Part shown: positions 24,638 through 32,273 of the stretch, piece by piece
Position numbering within the stretch: the stretch's first letter is position 1
Layout: each line of letters begins with the position of its first letter
Source of the DNA: an uncultured Granulosicoccaceae bacterium
GTDB taxonomy: Bacteria > Pseudomonadota > Gammaproteobacteria > Granulosicoccales > Granulosicoccaceae
Direction: 5' to 3'
Length of the DNA stretch: 42,210 nucleotides
Assembly: GCA_938045275.1 (NCBI GenBank)
Contig: CALIMV010000103.1
Location: forward strand, 1 to 42,210
Program-made: the position numbers and the translations under genes
The notes under the pieces: model-generated
Told to the model about the DNA's origin: nothing
Database searches by the model: none
Seen by the model: the letters and a program-made list of their open reading frames with translations, nothing else

Positions 24638-25426
24638 TCAATCGTTATTTTGGTTCAGGAATTCAAGACAAATTCGAGTGAACAGGGCGGGTTTTTCTGC
24701 GTGCGGCCAATGGCCTGCACCACCTATTTCTTTAAAATACGGATCTTTAAAGTGCGTTCGAATCATAAGCTCGTCATCAGCGCCTAGATAATCGCTGTCA
24801 CCACCTTTAACGAAGAGTGTTGCCGCCTCTACCGGCTGGGCAAATGCAGGTGCAAGTCTGATAGCTTCATAGCTGTCCGTTAAACCTGGCAAATCAAAAC
24901 GCCATTGCCACTGATTATCGTCATCACGGTACAAACTTTTTAACAGGAATCCGCGAACGCCGGCATCGGGAATCTGCAGCCGCAATCGTTTTTCAGCTTC
25001 GCGCCGATCTTTAACTTCATTTAATGGTATTTGGTTCATGGCGGTGAGCAATACAGAATGATGAGGTGGGTAGAGTCGCGGTGCAATGTCGACAATGATG
25101 ATTTTGTCGAAATTCAGTTCAGTTGATTTTCCTGCCATTTGCATCGCCACTTTTCCTCCCAGTGAGTGACCCAACAAATGAAAATCATTTATGCCTGCTA
25201 TGGAGAGGTGATTTAGCACAGCATCCGCCATACCTTCGTAACTGTACTCGGGCATAGTTTCCGAATGACCATGGCCCGGCAGATCAAGTCGAATAACTTG
25301 AAAATACCGCTCTAAATGTAAGGCTATTGACCGAAAATTATCGGAGTCGCCAAACAAGCCGTGTAACACGACTAAAGGATAGCCCTGTCCGCTTAATTCC
25401 TGATGTAATTTGGGTAATTGGTTCAT
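24638..25426 (-). CDS. Alpha/beta-fold hydrolase, YbfF-like esterase
   Basis: A protein of about 262 residues with the alpha/beta hydrolase fold: oxyanion-loop segment LVVLHGLFGDSDNF, LDLPGHGHSE, the nucleophile elbow GHSLGGKVAM, and a C-terminal catalytic histidine in GAGHWPHAEKP. IDIAP-like VDIAPRLYP after the elbow and FLLKSLYRD match YbfF, an esterase active on short acyl esters and acyl-CoAs. ATG 25426 is preferred; a TTG at 25450 is the longer alternative. It is divergent from gshA with 71 bases between the starts. Confidence 0.88.
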   Translation of the reverse strand: MNQLPKLHQELSGQGYPLVVLHGLFGDSDNFRSIALHLERYFQVIRLDLPGHGHSETMPEYSYEGMADAVLNHLSIAGINDFHLLGHSLGGKVAMQMAGKSTELNFDKIIIVDIAPRLYPPHHSVLLTAMNQIPLNEVKDRREAEKRLRLQIPDAGVRGFLLKSLYRDDDNQWQWRFDLPGLTDSYEAIRLAPAFAQPVEAATLFVKGGDSDYLGADDELMIRTHFKDPYFKEIGGAGHWPHAEKPALFTRICLEFLNQNND

Positions 25427-25497
25427 AAAATCATCAGCGTCGCTGGACAATAGGATTAGGGTAAACTGCGCATTGCTAAAAATAGATACAGACTGCT

Positions 25498-27117
25498 GTG
25501 TACCCAGAAGCTACTCAACGCGCGCAAGCGCTAATTGCACAAACTGACACCGATTTTTTTGCCAATCGAAAAGTGGGGCTTGAAAAAGAAACCCTGCGAA
25601 TTGATGCCGACGGCAAAATAGCGCAAACAGACCACCCAGTTGCGCTTGGTTCCGCGTTGTGCAACTCGCAGATTACCACCGATTTTTCGGAATCGTTGTT
25701 GGAAATGGTAACACCTCCGTGTGCTTCAGTAACTCACGCATTAGATCATTTGACCGGTATACATCAATTCATTTTACCTCGGCTCGAAAATGACGAGATG
25801 CTTTGGAATACCAGCATGCCTTGCATCATCGATGGCGACGACAGTATACGTATTGGCCAGTACGGGCACTCGAATACAGGCATCATGAAGCATGTATACC
25901 GGCGTGGTCTGGGGCAGCGGTATGGGCGGCGTATGCAGGCAATTGCCGGCATTCATTTTAACTACTCCATGCCTGATCAATGTTGGCCACTATGGCAATC
26001 TTTGCATTCGGTTACTAATCAATCAGAGTTCTCACCAGCCACACTTGGCTACTTTCACATGACGCGTAATTTAATGCGCATCGGTTGGTTGGTGCCGTAC
26101 CTGTTTGGTTCATCACCGGCAATCTGTCAAACTTTTCTGCCTTCCGGGGCAGATTCCGATCTGGCAACGCTGAACAAACACACCCGCTATGCGCCGTTTG
26201 GCACTTCTTTGCGTATGGGTGAAATTGGTTACAGATATAAAGAAGATGCGCCTATTGATTTAACAGTTAGGCACGACAACTTTGAAAATTATCTCAAAGA
26301 CATATACGGGCACGTGACCACCACACACGATGCTTATGAGCAAGCAGGTTTAACAGATTCAGACGGTAGGCACCAACAATTGACAACCAACCGATTACAA
26401 ATTGAAAACGAGTACTACAGTAGTGTTCGACCCAAACAAATACCGACAAAGGGCGAGATGCCTCTGCTGGCGTTAAAAAGAGCAGGCGTTCGATACCTGG
26501 AGTTGCGTTCGGTAGATGTGAATCTATATGAGCCTGTGGGCATGCATCTTGAGCAGCTTGCCATGCTAGAGATGCTTATGTTGTTCGCCTGGCTGACCGA
26601 TAGCCCGCCATTGATGCCAAGCGAAATGGACATTAACAAACGAAATGTGCAAACCGTTGCCCATCGCGGCCGAGAAGCAGGATTAACATTGGAATATAAT
26701 AAAAGACCGGTAAAATTGGTCGATTGGGGGCAACACATTCTGGAAGCGCTGGTACCAATTGCACAATGGATGGATGCTTGTAATCACGGACACGACACAG
26801 AAAATTTGTATCAAAAAAGCCTTGCAACGCAAATCGCAAAGCTGCAAGACCCATCGTTAACGCCGTCGGCCCGAATTGTTGATGAGTTGGCTACTCATGG
26901 TTCGTACTTTAATATGGTAATGAAGTATTCATCAGCGCACAGTGACACACTAATGCAACGCCCAGTCAACGAATCTTTGCAAGCGAAGTTGGCTCAGCTA
27001 GTGCCTGAATCTCTGGCTGCTCAAAAAGAGCTAGAAGCAAATAGCTCGGGTAATTTTTCTGAGTTCCTGGCTGACTATTTTTCTCAGCTCGACTCAACAT
27101 GCAGTTTATCTGCTTAA
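25498..27117 (+). CDS. gshA: Glutamate--cysteine ligase
   Basis: GshA makes gamma-glutamylcysteine, the first step of glutathione synthesis. The 539-residue protein (E. coli about 518) shows GLEKETLRID near residue 28, ITTDFSESLLEMVTPP, YGHSNTGIMKHVYRRGLGQRY (substrate and metal region, two adjacent blocks), GIHFNYSMPD, RNLMRIGWLVPYLFG and YLELRSVDVN. All belong to the proteobacterial GshA type. The start is GTG at 25498 with no strong ribosome binding site. mobA follows six bases after the stop, so gshA-mobA-moeA form one unit. gshB is not in the window. Confidence 0.96.
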   Translation: MYPEATQRAQALIAQTDTDFFANRKVGLEKETLRIDADGKIAQTDHPVALGSALCNSQITTDFSESLLEMVTPPCASVTHALDHLTGIHQFILPRLENDEMLWNTSMPCIIDGDDSIRIGQYGHSNTGIMKHVYRRGLGQRYGRRMQAIAGIHFNYSMPDQCWPLWQSLHSVTNQSEFSPATLGYFHMTRNLMRIGWLVPYLFGSSPAICQTFLPSGADSDLATLNKHTRYAPFGTSLRMGEIGYRYKEDAPIDLTVRHDNFENYLKDIYGHVTTTHDAYEQAGLTDSDGRHQQLTTNRLQIENEYYSSVRPKQIPTKGEMPLLALKRAGVRYLELRSVDVNLYEPVGMHLEQLAMLEMLMLFAWLTDSPPLMPSEMDINKRNVQTVAHRGREAGLTLEYNKRPVKLVDWGQHILEALVPIAQWMDACNHGHDTENLYQKSLATQIAKLQDPSLTPSARIVDELATHGSYFNMVMKYSSAHSDTLMQRPVNESLQAKLAQLVPESLAAQKELEANSSGNFSEFLADYFSQLDSTCSLSA

Positions 27118-27123
27118 CTTGAA

Positions 27124-27741
27124 ATGAGTTTCCTATCTAAACTGGAACAGCGTCGGGAAAGAGTAGGCGCCGTCGTATTGGCAGGTGGACTGGCTCGGCG
27201 CATGGGTGGTCGGGATAAAGGCCTTATTCTGATTGGTGAACAGCCCATGGCGAGTTGGGTGGTTAGCGCAATTCGACCGCAAGTTCACGACATTGTGATT
27301 AATGCCAATCGAAATCACGATGCTTACGAGTCATTGGGTGCTGAAGTGATTGCAGATCGTCATAGTGGGCACATTGGGCCATTGGCCGGGCTTAGCGCAG
27401 CAATGCATCATCTGACTACCGATTATGTTTTCATGTGTCCGTGTGACTCGCCGTTTGTGCATGCATCGATAGTAAGCTTGCTCGGTGAGCCGTGTTTGGA
27501 TCAGTCAGCCGACATCTGCGTCGCGCACGACGGTGAACGTCTGCAACCGGTTTTTTGCGTTGCGCATCGACGCTGCCTGGAATCACTTGATGCGTATTTG
27601 GCATCAGGTGAACGAAAAATAGATCGATGGTATTCGACGCGGAACACTGTTGAAATTGATTGTTCGAACCTTGCTGATTCGTTTCGTAATATCAATACTG
27701 AGGAAGAACGCCTTGCAGCGCAGCATGAGCTACTAGCATGA
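27124..27741 (+). CDS. mobA: Molybdenum cofactor guanylyltransferase
   Basis: MobA attaches GMP to Mo-molybdopterin to give the bis-MGD cofactor of DMSO-reductase-family enzymes. The 205-residue protein has the nucleotide-binding signature VVLAGGLARRMGGRDKGL (residues 17-34, K33), the GPLAGLSAAM segment, and the MCPCDSPFV metal-binding strand. Length is normal (E. coli 194). It starts six bases after gshA and ends in an ATGA overlap with the second moeA, so the two cofactor genes are translationally coupled. Confidence 0.94.
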   Translation: MSFLSKLEQRRERVGAVVLAGGLARRMGGRDKGLILIGEQPMASWVVSAIRPQVHDIVINANRNHDAYESLGAEVIADRHSGHIGPLAGLSAAMHHLTTDYVFMCPCDSPFVHASIVSLLGEPCLDQSADICVAHDGERLQPVFCVAHRRCLESLDAYLASGERKIDRWYSTRNTVEIDCSNLADSFRNINTEEERLAAQHELLA

Positions 27742-29009
27742 GTATCGATAAACAACCCTCTTGTGACGATCCATTCGATAGTTTGTTGCCTGTTGAAGAA
27801 GCAAGAGCACGCTTGAGTGCTGCTTTGCATGTGGTTGAAGAGACTGAACAGGTCGAGCTGAGAAAGGCAATTGGCCGTGTAATCAGCGTTGATGTGGTAT
27901 CGCCTGTAGATGTACCGGGTTACGCGAATTCTGCGATGGATGGGTATGCCATCTCATCGGCTTCAATTCCAACTGATGCAGACACACAATTGCAGATTGT
28001 AGGGACAGCATGGGCTGGAAAAGTATTTGATGCTCAAGTGCATGTGGGACAAGCTGTACGGATTTTTACTGGCGCGCAAATGCCTTCCGGAACCGATACC
28101 GTTGTCATACAGGAACACGTTAGTGTTGAGCACGATATGGTCACTATTGATCGCAATGTGCAAGCTGAAAAGAACGTGCGCCTTGCTGGTGAAGATGTGC
28201 AGCGTAACCAACGGATACTCACGGCTGGCACAAAGATAAATGCGGCCGAAGTCGGATTGTTGGCGTCGCTTGGGATTAATCGTGTGGCGGTTTATCGTCG
28301 CCTACGGGTTGCTTTTTTTACTACTGGAGATGAGCTGTGTGCGCTGGATTCGCATGCAGGTAAGCCACTAGCGCCCGGCATGTTGTTCGATAGTAATCGC
28401 TATTCGATGCAAGCAATGCTTGAAAGCCTCAATGTAGAAGTAGTCGATCTGGGCATAGTACGCGACAATGCAGAGGATACTCGAGAGGCAATGCGAAAAG
28501 CCGCGCAGCTTGCCGATGTGGTTTTGACCTCCGGGGGAGTGTCAGCGGGGGATGCCGATTTTGTCACTCAGGTCTTTCACGAATTAGGGGAGGTTAGCTT
28601 CTGGAAGCTTGCTATGCGACCAGGACGGCCACTGGCGTTTGGCCACATAGGAAATGCCTTTTTCTTCGGATTGCCGGGCAACCCTGTGGCGGTCATGGTG
28701 ACGTTTCTGCAGTTTGTGCAGCCAGCAATCAAGCAGATGATGGGATTGAAAAAAACAGCACCTTTTACAATTAACGCCACGAGCTTATCCAGCCTGCGTA
28801 AATCCCTGGGACGCGTGGAATACCAGCGTGGAATATTGGGAAACAATGATCAAGGTGATTTGACTGTTGCATCAACTGGCAAACAGGGTGCAGGTCGTAT
28901 TAGTTCTATGAGCAATGCTAACTGTCTTATTGTGATAGCAGCAGATGTCGCAAGCGTTAGTCCGGGAGATACAGTAGAAGTACAGCCCTTTCATGGTCTG
29001 TTTGGCTAA
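27738..29009 (+). CDS. moeA: Molybdopterin molybdenumtransferase MoeA (second copy)
   Basis: A 423-residue MoeA with all family motifs: SAMDGYAI, IFTGAQMP, FFTTGDEL, LFDSNRYS, TSGGVSAGDADF, RPGRPLAFG and GLPGNPVAV. It should insert molybdenum into molybdopterin as in E. coli, and its coupling to mobA suggests service to the bis-MGD pathway. Compared with the copy at 7144-8400, order and length match, but most residues outside the motifs differ. Which copy is the main one cannot be told from sequence; the operon location favours this one as dedicated to MobA-dependent enzymes. Confidence 0.94.
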   Translation: MSIDKQPSCDDPFDSLLPVEEARARLSAALHVVEETEQVELRKAIGRVISVDVVSPVDVPGYANSAMDGYAISSASIPTDADTQLQIVGTAWAGKVFDAQVHVGQAVRIFTGAQMPSGTDTVVIQEHVSVEHDMVTIDRNVQAEKNVRLAGEDVQRNQRILTAGTKINAAEVGLLASLGINRVAVYRRLRVAFFTTGDELCALDSHAGKPLAPGMLFDSNRYSMQAMLESLNVEVVDLGIVRDNAEDTREAMRKAAQLADVVLTSGGVSAGDADFVTQVFHELGEVSFWKLAMRPGRPLAFGHIGNAFFFGLPGNPVAVMVTFLQFVQPAIKQMMGLKKTAPFTINATSLSSLRKSLGRVEYQRGILGNNDQGDLTVASTGKQGAGRISSMSNANCLIVIAADVASVSPGDTVEVQPFHGLFG

Positions 29010-29067
29010 ACTTCTATCCGATTCTGTAATACCAATTCAGTTTTCAGCGATGACGCTCAACGCATTG

Positions 29068-30276
29068 TTACCAACGTACATTCAATGCTTCGAGACCATG
29101 AAAGTGAAAGCTGTTTTGATAAGCTGGTGAGTCAACAAGTGCCAGGTTTGGCAATCGTTTAAATAGCGTGTTGATGGCAATGCGCATCTCAAGCTTTGCT
29201 AAAACAGTACCCACGCAAAAATGCAATCCTGCACCAAAAGCGACAGTAGCCCCATCGTCTCTGTCGGGTATGAATTGATCAGCGTGAACGAAACGCTTAG
29301 GGTCACGATTGGCGGCACCCAGTAGTAGCGCAATTTGTTCACCTTTGTCCACCACGACGCCGGGGTGAAGTTCAACGGCGGACTGCGCGTATCGCGTAAA
29401 CAAGTGAAGTGGCGCATCGAATCGCATCGCTTCGGCGATAATGTTATCGGTGTCCGATTCGTTGTCTATCCAGTGTCTTGGCCAGTTAAGCTCTAGCAGT
29501 AGTTTTATTGTATTACCGATTTGATGTACGGTTGCTTCGTGTCCGGCGTTCAGTAACAACACTGCGGTACTGACGATCTCGTCGTCACTTAGCGCGCCCG
29601 GTTTCAACAAGACCAAATGAGAAAGTAAGTCGTCGGTGGGTGATTTTCTTCTGGCCTTGATGAGTTCTAACAACAATTCGCGAAAATCCTCTGCGGCTCG
29701 ATTTGCTATGAGCTCCTCTTGTTTTGTTTGGGTTAGGGTATAAACACGTACCATGGCGTGCGACCACGAAAGCAGCTTGTCGCATTCGCTTTCCGGCACA
29801 CCTAACAATCGTGCAATAACCGTAACAGGTAATGTGGTTGCGTAGGTATTCAACAGATCAGTCTCGTGATAGTCTTCAAACTGGTCGATGAGTCGATTCG
29901 CTAGAGTTTCAATTCCTGCCTGCATTTGGGTTACGCGCCGGTTAGCAAAGGCTTGATTGATACTTTTACGTATACGCGTATGTTCTGGCGGCTCGAGTGC
30001 CAGTAATGAACTTTTCTCCACTTTTGCGAATGCACTCAAATGGGTAGGGTGTTCAGGACACGGATAGCCAGATGGAGGCAGCCGTGCAAAGCGTGAATCG
30101 CGCAAAGCAGTGTTGACAGTATCAAATTCGGCCAAACACCAAAAACCATAGTCTTTCCAATAAATTGGTCCTGCGACCTCGTGCAGCCTGGCGTAGAATG
30201 GATAGGGATTGTTAAAAAACGCTGAGTCCTTGGGGTCTTGATGGAACTGTCGTATTTTGAGGTCTTCGGTTATCAT
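29068..30276 (-). CDS. Cytochrome P450
   Basis: A protein of about 402 residues with the soluble bacterial P450 pattern. The heme-binding loop is FGAGLHFCVGTVLA with its proximal Cys, the I-helix reads LLNAGHEATVHQ (acid and Thr of oxygen activation), and the K-helix ExxR is EAMR. PPEHTRIRKSINQAFANRR is the typical C-helix region. No membrane anchor is present, so it uses soluble redox partners, which are not in the window. Substrate is unknown. ATG 30276 follows AGGG too closely; ATG 30333 (TAGG seven bases upstream) or TTG 30339 would read through the 19-bp repeats. It diverges from the dual-receiver regulator. Confidence 0.93.
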   Translation of the reverse strand: MITEDLKIRQFHQDPKDSAFFNNPYPFYARLHEVAGPIYWKDYGFWCLAEFDTVNTALRDSRFARLPPSGYPCPEHPTHLSAFAKVEKSSLLALEPPEHTRIRKSINQAFANRRVTQMQAGIETLANRLIDQFEDYHETDLLNTYATTLPVTVIARLLGVPESECDKLLSWSHAMVRVYTLTQTKQEELIANRAAEDFRELLLELIKARRKSPTDDLLSHLVLLKPGALSDDEIVSTAVLLLNAGHEATVHQIGNTIKLLLELNWPRHWIDNESDTDNIIAEAMRFDAPLHLFTRYAQSAVELHPGVVVDKGEQIALLLGAANRDPKRFVHADQFIPDRDDGATVAFGAGLHFCVGTVLAKLEMRIAINTLFKRLPNLALVDSPAYQNSFHFHGLEALNVRW

Positions 30277-30294
30277 CGCCCTATGGTATTCGAT

Positions 30295-30351
30295 TGCGCA
30301 AGCTTTGGTGGCATGCGCAAGCTTAGCTAGCATGAGCAAGCCTAGCTAGTG
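30295..30351. repeat. Three 19-bp tandem repeats before the P450 gene
   Basis: Copies begin at 30295, 30314 and 30333. The first 10-11 bases, TGCGCAAGCTT, are identical in copies 1 and 2 and TGAGCAAGCCT in copy 3; copies 2 and 3 also share TAGCTAG. The units contain AAGCTT and TAGCTA palindromes. The array lies directly upstream of the P450 ATG at 30276 (or within its first codons if a longer start is used). Confidence 0.75.
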
Positions 30352-30432
30352 TAAGGGACCGGACACGCAGCAGTTGAAGTCATTTCGCTGGGCCGTTTAG
30401 TTATCGCTCAGCTTTAGCGAAATAGTAAGATT

Positions 30433-30448
30433 TGTGATTGTTTTCACA
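30433..30448 (+). promoter_or_regulatory. Perfect CRP/Vfr-type site
   Basis: TGTGA-N6-TCACA is an exact match to the CRP core palindrome, flanked by T and A on the symmetric sides. It lies about 57 bases before the GTG at 30505 and about 157 bases before the P450 start on the other strand. A short GTGGA/TCCAC hairpin (30474-30489) is downstream. It probably serves the regulator gene, the P450, or both. Confidence 0.6.
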
Positions 30449-30504
30449 AGGCAAATGTTTTCAGAGGGTGTACGTGGAGTAAATTCCACTTCACAGGTAA
30501 TCTA

Positions 30505-32244
30505 GTGCATATATTGCAACAAGAACTCGAAGTCAGAAAAACTCCGTTAATGACCAGCAGATTGCTTCTGGTGGAGCCATCTGCCACGATGCGTTACGTT
30601 CTTGAGAACTACGCGCAGTCGTTGGGTTTTGAGGTGGTCGCCATTGGAGACTACAAGAAAGCTGAGGAATCATTGCATACGCAATTCCGTTCCTACGGCG
30701 ATGATTTTGCCGGCGTGCTGCTTGGTTGGTCGATCGTGCCCGATGAAGGCGCAGACTCACTGATCGCCACACTCGAAAGTCCCGATTTTTCAGACCTCCC
30801 GGTGGTTGTATTGTCTACTGACATGCGAGCCGAAACTCGCGCCTGGGTTGCAGGTCGTGAGCACACAGTGGTTATTCCATGGAAGGAGTATCAAACGGTT
30901 GATACTTTACTTCAAAAATTGCTGCAAACGCCTGTCGATGATCGTGATACGTTTTCAGTTAAGTTCGACAATACTGATATCAGCGTTCTTATAGTCGATG
31001 ACTCAGTCAGTATTCGGTTTGCGTTGCGCGATCTATTCGAACTTCAGGGGTACAACGTCAGTGTTGCCAGTGGCCATAGCGAAGCAATTGCTCTGGCTCA
31101 ACAACAGTCGTTTGATATCGCGGTATTGGATTTTTACCTGCAGGATGGCACGGGTGATTCCCTTTGTAGAAAATTGATTGCCGATCCCGGAACTGGCAAT
31201 ATTGCTTGCGCTATTCTTACCGGCACTTATGCCGATCACATCATTAAGCGTAGTCTTCGTGCTGGCGCCGTTGAATGTATGTTTAAAAATGAGTCAAGCG
31301 AGCTACTGCTGGCACGCATCGATGCCTTGAGTCGTTTTGTGCGGCAACGTAAAAAGTTGGCAACAGAGCAGCATCGTTTGGAGCAGATGGTTGATGCCCT
31401 TGCCGGAGCTACGTTGATGATCGGCACTGACGATATTATTACTTATGCCAGCGAGCAGGCCAGCCGTTTACTTGGTTTCGATTCTCGAACCAGTTTGATG
31501 GGGATAAATGCGACACAAATTGTAGACGTACAGAAAATTCGAGCATCTTCATCTGGTAGATTTAAAACCCAATGGCGAGATGCAACACAAGGGTTGGTGA
31601 ATGTTGTCTATCGTCAGATCTTACTCGACGAAAACGAATTGGTTTTAAATTTTAAGCTGGAAACTGGCGCTGTTGCTAGCAGCGAGGTAAATACAACCAG
31701 TCATTCAGCACGGAATATCGTTGCTGCCCTTGAGCTACCGAAAAGCAGCGAGTCTTTTGTATCGATTCTTAATTCATACCCTGACTCGCAAGTTGAATCT
31801 TCCGAGTCGGTTAGCCTGCTGATGATAGATACTTACGCTAGCCGGGACAAAAGTAATATCGTACCCAGTGATCAAATAGCCGGTTTGGCTGAAATGATCG
31901 AATTTGCGCTTAAGAATGTCTACAAAAGAGAGAATCATGTTGCGCGCCTAGGTGGAAATCGATACGGATTTCTGCTTCGACATACCACGCAGCCTCAAGC
32001 CTTTTTGTTGACCAGAAAAATTATGCAGAATTGCAATGCTATTGACACTGGAGAACAGGGTTTGACCATTTGCACAACGGGGTGTTTGTTTGGCGTGAGT
32101 TCTAACAAGGACAAGTCAGCCGGACAACAACTGAGGTTGGTTAGCCAAGGTTTGGATGTGGTAAATCAACGTGGCATGAATCAGGCATTGCTGCTTGACT
32201 TGCGTAGGATGCTGCCCGTGTACGCTGCAACTAACAACGCTTAA
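30505..32244 (+). CDS. Dual-receiver PAS regulator with degenerate GGDEF domain
   Basis: A 579-residue cytoplasmic protein with four domains. REC1 (18-140) is degenerate: the acidic pair is E24-P25 and the phospho-acceptor position is Gly (VLLGWS, G74). REC2 (158-280) is complete: D165/D166, D209 (VLDFYLQDGTG), T239 and K261. A PAS-like domain follows (about 290-395), then a GGDEF-like domain (about 410-570) in which the signature is GGNRYG (483-488) and the I-site reads KREN. It can receive phosphate at D209 but is unlikely to make cyclic di-GMP. Start is GTG 30505 (AGGT eight bases before) or ATG 30550. It converges on a lipoprotein gene. Confidence 0.85.
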   Translation: MHILQQELEVRKTPLMTSRLLLVEPSATMRYVLENYAQSLGFEVVAIGDYKKAEESLHTQFRSYGDDFAGVLLGWSIVPDEGADSLIATLESPDFSDLPVVVLSTDMRAETRAWVAGREHTVVIPWKEYQTVDTLLQKLLQTPVDDRDTFSVKFDNTDISVLIVDDSVSIRFALRDLFELQGYNVSVASGHSEAIALAQQQSFDIAVLDFYLQDGTGDSLCRKLIADPGTGNIACAILTGTYADHIIKRSLRAGAVECMFKNESSELLLARIDALSRFVRQRKKLATEQHRLEQMVDALAGATLMIGTDDIITYASEQASRLLGFDSRTSLMGINATQIVDVQKIRASSSGRFKTQWRDATQGLVNVVYRQILLDENELVLNFKLETGAVASSEVNTTSHSARNIVAALELPKSSESFVSILNSYPDSQVESSESVSLLMIDTYASRDKSNIVPSDQIAGLAEMIEFALKNVYKRENHVARLGGNRYGFLLRHTTQPQAFLLTRKIMQNCNAIDTGEQGLTICTTGCLFGVSSNKDKSAGQQLRLVSQGLDVVNQRGMNQALLLDLRRMLPVYAATNNA

Positions 32245-32273
32245 AGTCAGCGGCTGAGTAGCGCGCAGCTACC

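Noticed and set aside
30295-30351. CRISPR or mobile-element terminal repeats
   Set aside because: Three contiguous 19-bp copies with no spacers and no transposase; better explained as promoter repeats.
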